Shown here: piece after piece, positions 8,084 to 16,963 of the stretch
How the letters are laid out: each line of letters begins with the position of its first letter
Position numbering within the stretch: the first letter of the stretch is position 1
DNA from: Acinetobacter courvalinii
Lineage (GTDB): Bacteria > Pseudomonadota > Gammaproteobacteria > Pseudomonadales > Moraxellaceae
Length of the DNA stretch: 64,000 nucleotides
Reading direction: 5' to 3'
Assembly (NCBI RefSeq): GCF_014635545.1
Contig: NZ_BMDA01000003.1
Span: forward strand, 1-64,000
Notes under the pieces: generated by a model
Database searches by the model: none
Told to the model about the DNA's origin: nothing
What the model saw: only the letters and a program-made list of their open reading frames with translations
Position numbers and translations under genes: made by a program

Positions 8084-9697
8084 ATGACGATTCTCCAATC
8101 TGAAATTGTAGTGGGTAGTGAACAGTACCAGCAAAATCGGGAGGCGTTATTAAACCAGTTAGCTGAAGTTCGTGCCGTACAGCAAAAAAGTATTGATAAG
8201 TCTTATGCGGCAAAACCTAAGTTTGATAAGAAAGGTAAAATCTTGCCGCACGAACGGATTCGTTTACTGTTAGATGCGGATTCACCTTTTGTCGAGTTAT
8301 GTGGCTTGGTTGGCTACAACATGCATGATGATAAAGATGGTTCCGAAGCAGGCGGTGGCGTAATTGCCGGAATCGGTTTTGTCAGTGGGGTCCGTGCGCT
8401 GGTGTCTGCCAGTAATAGCGCGATCAAAGGCGGTACCATGTCACCCATGGGCGTGCATAAAACCCTGCGCTTGCAAAAGATTGCCCTGGAACAAAAATTG
8501 CCGATGGTGACATTGACCGAAAGTGGTGGTGCAAACCTGAATTATGCCGCGGAAGTATTCACCTACGGCGGTATGACCTTTGCCAATCAGGCACGTTTAT
8601 CTGCAGCAGGGATTCCACAAGTAGCGGTGGTGCATGGCAACGCAACTGCGGGTGGTGCTTATCAACCGGGCTTGTCTGATTATGTGATTGCAGTACGCAA
8701 GCAAACTGAAATGTTGTTGGCTGGCCCGCCATTGTTATTGGCGGCAACAGGGGAAGTGGCGACTGCGGAGGAACTGGGTGGGGCAGAAATGCATACCCAA
8801 GTGTCGGGTGTCGCTGAATATCTGGCTGAAAACGATGCAGACGGTATTCGTTTGGCGCGTGAGATTTTCGAGCACCTCAACTGGAAAGAACAGACCGCGC
8901 AATCCACTCAGAATTATAAAGAACCGCGTTATGCTGCTGAAGAGCTGTTAGGCATTATTCCGCAAGATCCAAAGCAACCCTTTGATATGAAAGAAATCAT
9001 TGCACGGATTATCGATGATTCAGATTTTCTGGAATTCAAGCAGGAATATGATGCCTTAACTGTTTGTGGTTGGGCCAAAGTGGGCGGACTACATATCGGC
9101 ATTATTACCAATAATGGTCCGATTACACCGCAAGGGGCGGCTAAAGCAGCTCAGTTTATTCATTTGTGTGAACAGACCCAACGCCCACTTTTATTCCTGC
9201 ATAACACCACCGGTTTTATGGTCGGAACCGATGCCGAGCAGAACGGCATTATTAAACATGGTTCCAAGCTGATTCAGGCGGTGGCCAATGCAACAGTACC
9301 CAAGATTTCGATTGTGGTAGCAGGCTCTTATGGCGCGGGTAACTATGCCATGTGTGGCCGTAGTTTATCACCGCAATTTATCTTTGCATGGCCAAACTCA
9401 CATGTGGCGGTGATGGGTGCAGCGCAAGCAGGTAAAGTCTTACGGATTGTGGCTGAGGGCAAACAGAAAGCTTCAGGAATGGAACCGAATCCGCAGATGC
9501 TGGATTTTCTGGAGCAAAGTACAGCAATGAAACTGGAACAGCAGTCGACGGCGTTATTCAATACGGCCATGCTGCATGACGATGGCATCATTGATCCAAG
9601 AGATACTCGTAAGGTCCTGATCTTTTTATTACAAACCATTTTTGAAGCACAACAACGTGAGTTAAATCCAACACGATTTGGTGTGTCGAGATTTTAG
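8084..9697 (+). CDS. atuC: Acyl-CoA carboxylase beta subunit (geranyl-CoA carboxylase, AtuC-like)
   Basis: Biotin-dependent carboxyltransferase subunit of 537 residues. It moves the carboxyl group from carboxybiotin to an allylic acyl-CoA. Both crotonase-like halves are present: GGTMSPMGVHKTLR and GNATAGGAYQPGLSDY in the N half, VAGSYGAGNYAMCGR and MGAAQAGKVL in the C half. Length and motifs fit the MccB/LiuB/AtuC group. The presence of AtuA in the operon favours geranyl-CoA over 3-methylcrotonyl-CoA, but sequence reading cannot settle this. The partner alpha subunit is at 11870-13828. Confidence 0.85.
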   Translation: MTILQSEIVVGSEQYQQNREALLNQLAEVRAVQQKSIDKSYAAKPKFDKKGKILPHERIRLLLDADSPFVELCGLVGYNMHDDKDGSEAGGGVIAGIGFVSGVRALVSASNSAIKGGTMSPMGVHKTLRLQKIALEQKLPMVTLTESGGANLNYAAEVFTYGGMTFANQARLSAAGIPQVAVVHGNATAGGAYQPGLSDYVIAVRKQTEMLLAGPPLLLAATGEVATAEELGGAEMHTQVSGVAEYLAENDADGIRLAREIFEHLNWKEQTAQSTQNYKEPRYAAEELLGIIPQDPKQPFDMKEIIARIIDDSDFLEFKQEYDALTVCGWAKVGGLHIGIITNNGPITPQGAAKAAQFIHLCEQTQRPLLFLHNTTGFMVGTDAEQNGIIKHGSKLIQAVANATVPKISIVVAGSYGAGNYAMCGRSLSPQFIFAWPNSHVAVMGAAQAGKVLRIVAEGKQKASGMEPNPQMLDFLEQSTAMKLEQQSTALFNTAMLHDDGIIDPRDTRKVLIFLLQTIFEAQQRELNPTRFGVSRF

Positions 9698-9703
9698 TTT
9701 TTA

Positions 9704-9782
9704 ACACCCTCATCCTAGCCTTCTCCCTGAGGGAGAAGGGATTCCCTCTCCCATCTGGGGAGAGGGTTAGGGAGAGGGAGAA
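9704..9782. repeat. REP-like double hairpin between atuC and atuD
   Basis: Two adjacent imperfect palindromes rich in CCCTC/GAGGG: CCTTCTCCCTGAGGGAGAAGG, then TCCCTCTCCCATCTGGGG with GAGAGGGTTAGGGAGAGGG. This kind of element is scattered through many proteobacterial genomes. It fills almost the whole 107-base gap inside the operon and could stabilise or attenuate the downstream message. Confidence 0.75.
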
Positions 9783-9804
9783 ACAATTTTAAGGAACAAA
9801 AACA

Positions 9805-10965
9805 ATGAAATTTACCGCAGAACATGAAGCTTTACGCCGTACCACACGCCAGTTTGTTGAAAATGAGCTGAATCCGTTTATTCCGGAATGGGAAGAAGCG
9901 GGGCGTTTTCCGATTCATGATGTCTTTAAGAAAATGGGGGATCTGGGCTTATTGGGAATTTGCAAGCCAGAGGAAAATGGTGGTTTAGGACTCGACTATT
10001 CGTACAACCTTGTGGTGGCAGAAGAATTAGGTCGTGCTGCGTGTGGTGGCGTGCCCCTAGCGATTGGTGTACAAACCGATATGGCAACACCTGCACTGGC
10101 ACGTTTTGGCAGCAAAGAGCTGCGCGACGAGTTTTTGAATCCTGCCATTCGCGGTGAATATGTGGCGTCGATTGCGGTATCCGAAGTGCATGCGGGTTCT
10201 GACGTGGCAGCGATCAAAACCACAGCCAAAAAAGATGGCGATGATTATGTCATTAACGGCAGCAAGATGTGGATCACCAACTCATTACAAGCTGATTTCT
10301 TCTGTTTACTTGCCAATACCTCTGACGACAAGCCACATGTCAATAAATCCATGATCATTGTCCCAGCCAAGACTCCCGGAATTAGTTTTTCAGAACCCTT
10401 AAATAAACTGGGTATGCGCTCAACTACCACGGCACAAGTATATTTCGACAATGTACGTGTACCACAACGTAACCTGGTTGGGGTGGAGGGCATGGGCTTC
10501 ATGATGCAAATGATGCAGTTTCAGGAAGAGCGCATGTGGGCCTGTATCAATGCAGTGGGTGGGATGGAAAAAGTCATTCAGCAAACTATTGATTACACCA
10601 GAGAAAGAACCACGTTTGGTCAGCCTTTAATTCATAACCAGTATGTTCATTTCCGTTTTGCTGAATTGATGACCGAAGTTGCAGCACTAAAAGCTTTAAC
10701 GCTGCAAGCCTGTGAACAACATGTTGCGGGTGAGGATGTGACTTTGATGGCGTCAATGGCGAAGCTGAAAGCGGGACGATTAAGCCGTGAGGTGGCGGAT
10801 AGTTGCCTGCAATATTGGGGCGGGAATGGCTTTATGTGGGATAACCCAGCATCACAATTGTTCCGTGATGGGCGCTTAGGTTCGATTGGCGGCGGTGCAG
10901 ACGAGATCATGTTAGGAATTATCTGCAAGCTCACTGACATTCTGCCGAAGAAACAGAAAAACTAG
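9805..10965 (+). CDS. atuD: Acyl-CoA dehydrogenase, citronellyl-CoA dehydrogenase-like (AtuD)
   Basis: FAD enzyme of 386 residues with the family marks AVSEVHAGSDVAAIKT, GSKMWITNSLQADFF, RERTTFGQPL and YWGGNGFMWDNPASQLFRD. As in the paralogue at 2438, the C-terminal motif is IGGGADEIM with no YEGT glutamate, and helix G offers EERMWACI as the likely source of the catalytic base, as in isovaleryl-CoA dehydrogenase. In the atu scheme it oxidises citronellyl-CoA to geranyl-CoA, the carboxylase substrate. A GGAACAAAAACA ribosome-binding site follows the REP-like element, and atuE begins 10 bases downstream. Confidence 0.83.
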   Translation: MKFTAEHEALRRTTRQFVENELNPFIPEWEEAGRFPIHDVFKKMGDLGLLGICKPEENGGLGLDYSYNLVVAEELGRAACGGVPLAIGVQTDMATPALARFGSKELRDEFLNPAIRGEYVASIAVSEVHAGSDVAAIKTTAKKDGDDYVINGSKMWITNSLQADFFCLLANTSDDKPHVNKSMIIVPAKTPGISFSEPLNKLGMRSTTTAQVYFDNVRVPQRNLVGVEGMGFMMQMMQFQEERMWACINAVGGMEKVIQQTIDYTRERTTFGQPLIHNQYVHFRFAELMTEVAALKALTLQACEQHVAGEDVTLMASMAKLKAGRLSREVADSCLQYWGGNGFMWDNPASQLFRDGRLGSIGGGADEIMLGIICKLTDILPKKQKN

Positions 10966-10975
10966 GGGCTGACGT

Positions 10976-11806
10976 ATGACACTTTCAACTTCTATTGCAG
11001 GCTTAGAGATAGATGACAGCATTCAGCTGGAACAGCAAGGCAGTATTTTAACCGTATGGCTGAATCGTCCTGAAAGCCGTAATGCCATGAGTTTGAAGAT
11101 GGTCACCGCCATTCAGCAGGTGTTTAGCCAGATTGCCGATGATGTCTCGATTCGTGCGGTTATTTTTCGCGGTCAAGGCGGGCATTTCTGTGCCGGAGGC
11201 GATATCAAGGATATGGCAGGGCTGCGGGTTGAAGTTGCCAACAGCGGTAGCTTACAAGCTTATGTCGATTTTAATCGCCGTTTCGGTGCCATGATTGAGC
11301 AAGTAGATCAGGCTGCTCAAATTGTTGTTGCTGTGCTGGAAGGTGCCGTGCTGGGTGGCGGCTTCGGCTTAGCCTGTGTGTCAGATATTGCCATCAGCCG
11401 TGATACTGCCCAGTTTGGTTTGCCTGAAACAGGCTTGGGGATTTTGCCCGCGCAGATTGCGCCTTTTGTGGTGAAACGGATTGGACTAACTCAAGCCCGC
11501 CGTTTGGCATTATTAGGTTTACGCTTTGATGGAAAGACCGCGCTGGATTTAGGTGTTGTTCATCAGGTGGCATCGAATGAAACGGAACTGGAACAGCAGC
11601 TTGAACAGACCATTCAACAGATTAAACGTGCTGCACCTCTGGCTTCCCGTGCGACCAAGGCGTTATTACACCGAACCCTGAATGAACCTTTAGATCAGCT
11701 TCTGGATGATGCAGCACAACAGTTTGCAGATGCAGTTGCGGGTGCCGAAGGACAGGAAGGCACCATGGCTTTTATCCAAAAGCGTAATCCGAGTTGGTTT
11801 GACTAG
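10976..11806 (+). CDS. atuE: Enoyl-CoA hydratase/isomerase (AtuE-like)
   Basis: Crotonase-fold protein of 276 residues: LNRPESRNAMSLKM, GGHFCAGGDIKDMA (first oxyanion strand and CoA-binding loop), EGAVLGGGFGLACVSDIAI and LPETGLGILP. In the atu pathway the hydratase adds water to isohexenylglutaconyl-CoA, the product of the carboxylase. Its place between the dehydrogenase and the carboxylase alpha gene matches atuD-atuE-atuF. An AGGGGCTGACGT leader carries the ribosome-binding site. Confidence 0.83.
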   Translation: MTLSTSIAGLEIDDSIQLEQQGSILTVWLNRPESRNAMSLKMVTAIQQVFSQIADDVSIRAVIFRGQGGHFCAGGDIKDMAGLRVEVANSGSLQAYVDFNRRFGAMIEQVDQAAQIVVAVLEGAVLGGGFGLACVSDIAISRDTAQFGLPETGLGILPAQIAPFVVKRIGLTQARRLALLGLRFDGKTALDLGVVHQVASNETELEQQLEQTIQQIKRAAPLASRATKALLHRTLNEPLDQLLDDAAQQFADAVAGAEGQEGTMAFIQKRNPSWFD

Positions 11807-11813
11807 AAATCGT

Positions 11814-11845
11814 CCTCAACTGCTGTTTGAACAGCAGCAATGAGG
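11814..11845. other. Intra-operon hairpin between atuE and atuF
   Basis: CTGCTGTT (11820-11827) and AACAGCAG (11830-11837) form a perfect 8-bp stem around TG, extended by outer CCTCA/TGAGG pairs with a small bulge. There is no T-run, so it is more likely an RNA-stability or spacing element than a terminator. Confidence 0.45.
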
Positions 11846-11869
11846 GGATTGAATCGTAGAGATGAAACA

Positions 11870-13828
11870 ATGAGTTTTTCAAAAGTCTTAGTGGCAAACC
11901 GTGGTGAAATTGCTGTACGGGTGATGCAAACTGCCAAAGCAATGGGGTATCAAACGGTTGCAGTCTATTCAGATGCCGATGCCAATGCCCGTCATGTGCA
12001 GGTGGCGGATGAAGCGGTTTATATCGGCGCATCCAAAGTTTCCGAATCTTATTTATCTATTGCCCAGATTATTGCCGCCTGCCAAAAAACTGGGGCAGAT
12101 GCGGTACATCCGGGCTATGGGTTTTTGTCTGAAAATACTGATTTTGCCCAAGCCTGTCTCGAGCATGGCATCACTTTTATTGGGCCAACTGCGGCTGCGA
12201 TCGAGCTGATGGGCAGCAAGCGTCTTTCGAAAATAGCCATGATTCAGGCTGGCGTGCCGTGTGTACCGGGCTATGAAGGCGATCAGCAGGATATCGATTA
12301 TCTGGCTGAGCAGGCTGAGTCGATTGGTTATCCTTTGATGGTCAAGGCTTCGGCAGGTGGGGGTGGACGAGGCATGCGTCTGGTCCAGCAGGCTGCTGAT
12401 ATCGTGGAAGCCTTAAAAACAGCGCGGTCGGAGGCAGAAAATGCCTTTGGTTCAGGTGAACTGATCTTAGAGAAAGCGGTGATTGCACCAAGGCACGTCG
12501 AAATACAGATCTTTGGTGATATGCATGGCAATTATGTGTACTTGTTTGAACGGGACTGTTCGATTCAACGCCGTCATCAAAAGGTGGTGGAAGAGGCCCC
12601 TTGTCCGGTGATGACACCTGAGCTTCGTCAGCAAATGGGGGAGGCGGCAGTGGCCGCAGCCAAGGCCTGTGATTATGTCGGCGCTGGTACTGTAGAGTTC
12701 TTGCTGGACTCGTCCGGTACGTTTTATTTTCTGGAAATGAACACGCGTCTGCAAGTTGAGCATCCGGTGACGGAAATGATTACCGGACTGGATCTGGTGG
12801 AATGGCAGTTGCGTGTGGCGAATGGCGAAACTCTGCCTTTACAGCAACATGAGTTGAGCTTAAACGGGCATGCGATCGAAGTTCGTTTATATGCCGAAGA
12901 TCCACGACAGGATTTCTTGCCACAAACCGGGAAAGTGCTTCGTTGGCAACCTGCAGGTAGCGATGGGATGATGCCGAATGTGCGGATTGACCACGGCATG
13001 TTAGAGCAGGGTGAAATCAGTCCCTTTTATGATCCGATGGTGGCAAAAGTGATTGCTTACGGGAAGACCCGTCAGGATGCTATCCGGTTACTCGCCCGTG
13101 CTGTGGATGATTGTGTATTGCTGGGGGTGAATAGTAATAAACAATTCCTGAGCAATTTATTACGTCATCCGATTATTGTGGCTGGAGACACCAATACTGC
13201 TTTTATCCAGCAACATTTTCAGGATGATAGCAGCCTCCATCAACAAAGCCTGACGCTTGAAATACTTGCTGTGGCAGCAGCACTGTTTAGCCAGCAAAAT
13301 CAGCAGCAAGTGGCTTGGCAAACGGGTGTTGCTATGCCATTTCCATTGAAACTGAAATATGCCGATCAGCAGCTCTTGTTACATGTACAACATGATCAGC
13401 AGCAGCTCAAAGTCGAGTTATGTGATCAACAGGCAATCCTCCAGATTGTAAGGATCAATAGGGAGGAAATTATTTATAGCTGTGACGGTGTTCGCCGTAA
13501 GCTGGCCTATGTGTTTGATCAAGATCAACTATATCTGGACGCAGGCAATGGTAATGTCATGCTTGAAAATATCACCTATGCCGCACCTGAAGCAGCAGAA
13601 GTGGTGGGTGATGGCAAAATCCGTGCACCAATGGATGGGGCGATTGTGAATCTGCTGGTTAATGTGGGTGATCAGGTGGTGAAAGGACAAACCTTATTGG
13701 TACTTGAAGCCATGAAAATTCAGCAACAGATCAAATCGGATGTCGATGGGGTGGTCGAGGAGTTGATTGGTCAGGTCGGCCAACAGGTGAAAAAACGTCA
13801 GCAACTACTAAATATTGCTTTGCTTTGA
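11870..13828 (+). CDS. atuF: Biotin-dependent acyl-CoA carboxylase alpha subunit (AtuF-like)
   Basis: The 652-residue subunit combines biotin carboxylase and carrier domains. The N-terminus is VLVANRGEIAVRVM. The ATP-grasp loop KASAGGGGRGMR and the active-site segment EMNTRLQVEHPVTE follow. The C-terminal carrier has VLEAMKIQ, with the biotinylated lysine near residue 616. ATG 11870 is chosen because it directly precedes the conserved FSKVLVANRGE; an in-frame ATG ten codons upstream adds no conserved sequence. It closes the operon. The atuG and atuH genes of P. aeruginosa, HMG-CoA lyase and an acyl-CoA ligase are not present nearby, so the rest of the pathway must be elsewhere. Confidence 0.86.
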   Translation: MSFSKVLVANRGEIAVRVMQTAKAMGYQTVAVYSDADANARHVQVADEAVYIGASKVSESYLSIAQIIAACQKTGADAVHPGYGFLSENTDFAQACLEHGITFIGPTAAAIELMGSKRLSKIAMIQAGVPCVPGYEGDQQDIDYLAEQAESIGYPLMVKASAGGGGRGMRLVQQAADIVEALKTARSEAENAFGSGELILEKAVIAPRHVEIQIFGDMHGNYVYLFERDCSIQRRHQKVVEEAPCPVMTPELRQQMGEAAVAAAKACDYVGAGTVEFLLDSSGTFYFLEMNTRLQVEHPVTEMITGLDLVEWQLRVANGETLPLQQHELSLNGHAIEVRLYAEDPRQDFLPQTGKVLRWQPAGSDGMMPNVRIDHGMLEQGEISPFYDPMVAKVIAYGKTRQDAIRLLARAVDDCVLLGVNSNKQFLSNLLRHPIIVAGDTNTAFIQQHFQDDSSLHQQSLTLEILAVAAALFSQQNQQQVAWQTGVAMPFPLKLKYADQQLLLHVQHDQQQLKVELCDQQAILQIVRINREEIIYSCDGVRRKLAYVFDQDQLYLDAGNGNVMLENITYAAPEAAEVVGDGKIRAPMDGAIVNLLVNVGDQVVKGQTLLVLEAMKIQQQIKSDVDGVVEELIGQVGQQVKKRQQLLNIALL

Positions 13829-13841
13829 TTTTACCGGTTGA

Positions 13842-13876
13842 TTGAACCCTTGCGACTAGCCAGCGCCGGGGTTCAA
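13842..13876. terminator. Possible bidirectional terminator hairpin
   Basis: TTGAACCC (13842-13849) and GGGTTCAA (13869-13876) are perfect inverted repeats in the gap between two convergent genes. No T-run follows, so termination is likely but not certain. Confidence 0.4.
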
Positions 13877-13881
13877 GCGAT

Positions 13882-14811
13882 TTAAGGAAACATTTTCAAG
13901 CGTAAATTCTCTAAACGGCTTTGATACTGCTGTTGCCATTCGGCTTCTGAAAGCTGTGCTTTCAGCGGTTGCATTTCTTGTTGTAACTGCTGCAAGGCCT
14001 GCTGATATTGATTGACTTGCTGCTGTTGTTGAGCCTCCTGCTGTTCTCTTTGCTGAACCTGTTGGCGTTGCTGCTCGGTCAAATATTGCTGCTGTAATTG
14101 CTGCTTTAAACGTGCAGTTTCCGCCGGGTTGTGTGAGCCTTGCTCAAGCAGATTCAAGGCCTGTTGATATTGTCCGATCTTGCTTTCCTGCTGAGTTGCA
14201 GCAGGATATTGCTGTTGCAACTGTTCAAAAGCTTTTAAACGTTGTTCAGCACTCAGATTCTGTTTCTGGGCCAGATCATGATAGGCAAAATGATAATCTG
14301 CATACTGTCGTTCTTGCCCAAAGCCAAGCATGGCTTCGGCTTGGCCTAAGGTCTGTTCCCTGAGTTTCCACAATGCATCAAAGCGTTCTTTTGGGGATAA
14401 AGATGTTGATAAGACTGTATTTTGCATCTGCTGTTCATATTGCGGCATGCGCTTTAATAAGCTCTCAACCAAATGTGCAAAGTTTTGATCTGGATAATTG
14501 GCCAAAGCTTTTGCGAGCGCTGCATTACAGTCAGAGACAGGACAACTGGCTTTAAAATCATTCAGAAATTCAGTGATATTGCCGGGTTGTTGTTGCAATG
14601 TTTTGAGTTGTTTTAAAAGTGAGTCCTGAAAAATTTCGTCCTTGCTTTTATTTGGCATGCTGTCATCACTCATCTGTGTTGATGAATCCTGAGATGCTGT
14701 GGTGGATTTGGTGTGCTGGACTGCAGCGGAAGAGGCGGTGCTCTTCCAGACTACAATCGCAACCAAGACCACGACAACAATAATTATTGTCAGCAATAGT
14801 CTTTTATTCAT
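13882..14811 (-). CDS. Lipase-chaperone (LifO/LimA)-like membrane-anchored foldase
   Basis: The 309-residue protein has an N-terminal membrane anchor (LLLTIIIVVVVLVAIVVW, about 5-22), a Ser/Thr-rich linker, then a helical domain. The domain reads KERFDALWKLREQTLG, ERQYADYHFAYHDL and LSAEQRLKAFEQLQQQYP, in the order expected for lipase secretion chaperones. The C-terminal ~90 residues are very glutamine-rich and probably coiled coil. It lies 12 bases after a secreted sphingomyelinase-like gene on the same strand, so it probably helps fold that enzyme in the periplasm. Classical foldases serve alpha/beta-hydrolase lipases, which makes this pairing unusual. Family assignment is by eye. Confidence 0.68.
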   Translation of the reverse strand: MNKRLLLTIIIVVVVLVAIVVWKSTASSAAVQHTKSTTASQDSSTQMSDDSMPNKSKDEIFQDSLLKQLKTLQQQPGNITEFLNDFKASCPVSDCNAALAKALANYPDQNFAHLVESLLKRMPQYEQQMQNTVLSTSLSPKERFDALWKLREQTLGQAEAMLGFGQERQYADYHFAYHDLAQKQNLSAEQRLKAFEQLQQQYPAATQQESKIGQYQQALNLLEQGSHNPAETARLKQQLQQQYLTEQQRQQVQQREQQEAQQQQQVNQYQQALQQLQQEMQPLKAQLSEAEWQQQYQSRLENLRLKMFP

Positions 14812-14823
14812 ACCGCATTCCGT

Positions 14824-16167
14824 TTATGGCGTGTAATTAAATTGACCCATCACCGGGAAATGATCAGAGAGATCCCAGGTCATGAACAGAGAGTCAGCCG
14901 TGCTGCGCAGAATACGCACATCATTACGTGACTGTGTTGGCTGACGATGGTTATTGGACGCCACAATATAGTCCAGATATTCCACATTTGAACCGCCAGA
15001 ACCTGCCGCTCCTGCCAGCTTATTCACACGTGGATCAAAGGTCGAAGCGGTATAACCTGTACTTGGTGCTGCGGTTGCATTCAGGTTGGTCAGCATGTCT
15101 TGATAATCTTGCGGCCATAACAGTTTATTCACATTGAAATCTCCGCCCATCAGCACGGCATCAAAACTTGGAATATTTTGTTGATTGACCAATTGGCGAA
15201 TCTGTTTGAACTGGGTCTGGCGTAATGCGCGTGCGGCATCGGTATCAAAAGATGCAGTATGGGTTGATGTCACATGATAGGCCTTACCATTCTTAATGAT
15301 TTCAGCATAGAGTACGCCTTTATCGGCAAAGCAGTCGGTGCCAGTACAGTCCGGATAAATCAATTGTGCTGTTTTCACGATCGGATAGCGGCTGATAATC
15401 ACCAGACCACTGTCAAACAGGTTATAGCCCGAACCGACAGGAATATGGGTTTGATACGGATATTGTTGTGCCAGTTGATTCAACATGTCTGTGCGTGATG
15501 AGGCAAAGGCTTCCTGCATCATAATCACATCGTAGCCGTTTAAATGATTGGGCAATTCAGCCAGACGTTCGCTAATTTTACTCGCCACCATAGGCAGGGC
15601 ATAAATATTATAAGTCAGGACTTTAAGTTCATCGGCACTGGCTGAAACCGGTTCTGGAACGGTGTTTTGATGGATGGTGTAGTGGAAGTCATCATAACCG
15701 CCGGTATATTCGGCTTTTACCGCAGCCTGAGCGGATAAACCTGCATAAGTGGTATTAATCCGATGAACATTACGATCTGAATACCACGGTGATGTTGTTG
15801 TCGCGGTTTGGATGCCATGCTGTATGTTGCTGCCAGACCAGGTGCCAGTCATGGTCTGCTTTAAAGTCACTTGTGAGTTGCCACTGCTGACGACAGTATC
15901 AAAGTTATAGGTTTTACCGGATTTGATCCCGGTATAACGGTTGATCCTTAAAATACGTTTGGTTTCATAAGGGGCGATTTGTGTGGCTTCCTGTGCCCAT
16001 TCATTGCCTTGCTGTAAGGCTGCTCCCGTCTGATTGACTTGTACCGATACCGTTTGCGGTGTGGTATTGGTCACAAAAACATAGGAATCAGCCATCGCCT
16101 GCTGACTCGAAAAACCACTAATCAATAACGCAACCCCTGCGCCGAGTTTTAAGCTTTTCAGCTTCAT
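14824..16167 (-). CDS. Secreted sphingomyelinase/phospholipase C-type phosphodiesterase
   Basis: The 447-residue protein has a Sec signal peptide (MKLKSLKLGAGVALLISGF, cut after QQAMA). A beta-rich N-terminal region of ~150 residues precedes a DNase I-like phosphodiesterase domain. Metal and catalytic marks are LKVLTYNIYALPM, VIMMQEAF, LMGGDFNVNKL and the terminal SDHFPVMGQF, the layout of bacterial neutral sphingomyelinases. Start 16167 is used because GGAGAG precedes it and it begins a clean signal peptide; upstream in-frame ATGs only add a non-signal extension. The foldase-like gene follows. Expected substrates are choline-type phospholipids or sphingomyelin outside the cell. Confidence 0.82.
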   Translation of the reverse strand: MKLKSLKLGAGVALLISGFSSQQAMADSYVFVTNTTPQTVSVQVNQTGAALQQGNEWAQEATQIAPYETKRILRINRYTGIKSGKTYNFDTVVSSGNSQVTLKQTMTGTWSGSNIQHGIQTATTTSPWYSDRNVHRINTTYAGLSAQAAVKAEYTGGYDDFHYTIHQNTVPEPVSASADELKVLTYNIYALPMVASKISERLAELPNHLNGYDVIMMQEAFASSRTDMLNQLAQQYPYQTHIPVGSGYNLFDSGLVIISRYPIVKTAQLIYPDCTGTDCFADKGVLYAEIIKNGKAYHVTSTHTASFDTDAARALRQTQFKQIRQLVNQQNIPSFDAVLMGGDFNVNKLLWPQDYQDMLTNLNATAAPSTGYTASTFDPRVNKLAGAAGSGGSNVEYLDYIVASNNHRQPTQSRNDVRILRSTADSLFMTWDLSDHFPVMGQFNYTP

Positions 16168-16466
16168 TTTTCTCTCCATCGTGTTCATTATGTTGGAACA
16201 AAAACGAGATGTGTTATTAAAATTATTCATTTATGAAAAATCTATGATCGTTATTTGTTCGAAAATTATAATAATGAAAAAATATTGCTAAATCATTTAA
16301 ATTAATGACCATTCATCTGATGTTTTGAAAACTCTATCTTATTTATAGTTATGAATATTTTAGAGAGAACTAAACGGGGTACAAAATCTTTCTAAGATCG
16401 TAAAAATATACAAGTGTTCATAAACGAAAATAAACAGGTGGATGCAAATTCTATGAGGGATAAAAT
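16168..16466. other. AT-rich intergenic region
   Basis: About 300 bases with no open frame of credible length. It holds the 5' leader and presumably the promoter of the minus-strand phosphodiesterase gene. I see no repeat or strong promoter match in it. Confidence 0.5.
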
Positions 16467-16502
16467 GAAAAAAATCTGACAAGGATGACACCCTGTCAGA
16501 TT
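16467..16502 (-). terminator. Rho-independent terminator of the GTPase/Roadblock unit
   Basis: Read on the minus strand, AATCTGACA (16502-16494) pairs with TGTCAGATT (16481-16473) and runs into seven Ts. It lies 18 bases after the stop of the Roadblock gene at 16521. Confidence 0.85.
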
Positions 16503-16520
16503 AGTTATTTTATGAGGTGT

Positions 16521-16940
16521 TTAGGCTTGATCTGCTTCGGAAATCGCCGTACTGGCCTGCTTTAGGCTATAAAGAAGCTGGCCTAATAATACGTCCTTGT
16601 TACTTAAGGTCACCATAACCATCGGATGATGCTGAGCCGGGATAGAGGTCAGGATCGCCTTACCATTTTCAGCATCTAGCGTAATACTTTGACATCCGGT
16701 TAACTGGATTTCATTCAGAAAAGCCGTGACCATGGCCAGAATTGAACTACTGACAGCAGCCAGCTTGGTACTGTTATACGGGTTTTTCTTATAAATTGCC
16801 GCGAGTTCAAACCCGTCTGTTGAGCAGAGCATAATATAATCCACCCCTCGAATATTCATCAGAATATCATTGGCTTGAGCCTTGGCAAACTGGATCAGCT
16901 CTTTGGGTGCGGTACGTTGCTGACTGGGAATACTGAACAT
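16521..16940 (-). CDS. Roadblock/LC7-domain protein (139 aa)
   Basis: The pattern is that of a Roadblock/LC7 (longin-like) domain: an N-terminal helix, then VDYIMLCSTDGFELAA, a mid helix LAAVSSSILAMVTAFLNEI, CQSITLDAENGKAILTSIP and PMVMVTLSNKDVLLGQLLYSLKQA. Such proteins (MglB, CvnB) dimerise and bind Ras-like GTPases, often as activators. It is the last gene of a minus-strand unit, 23 bases after the GTPase at 16964-17506. The GTPase is its most likely partner. Confidence 0.8.
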   Translation of the reverse strand: MFSIPSQQRTAPKELIQFAKAQANDILMNIRGVDYIMLCSTDGFELAAIYKKNPYNSTKLAAVSSSILAMVTAFLNEIQLTGCQSITLDAENGKAILTSIPAQHHPMVMVTLSNKDVLLGQLLYSLKQASTAISEADQA

Positions 16941-16963
16941 AATTCTTCTCTTTTATAAAGTAA

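Noticed and set aside
8084-13828. Assignment of the carboxylase to leucine catabolism (liu)
   Set aside because: The subunits alone would allow it, but AtuA at the operon head and the lack of HMG-CoA lyase or isovaleryl-CoA operon order favour the terpene-type locus. Substrate choice stays open.
13960-14110. CAG/CTG-rich tract read as a microsatellite or CRISPR-like repeat
   Set aside because: The tract encodes the Gln-rich coiled-coil end of the foldase-like protein. The repeats are irregular and there are no spacers.
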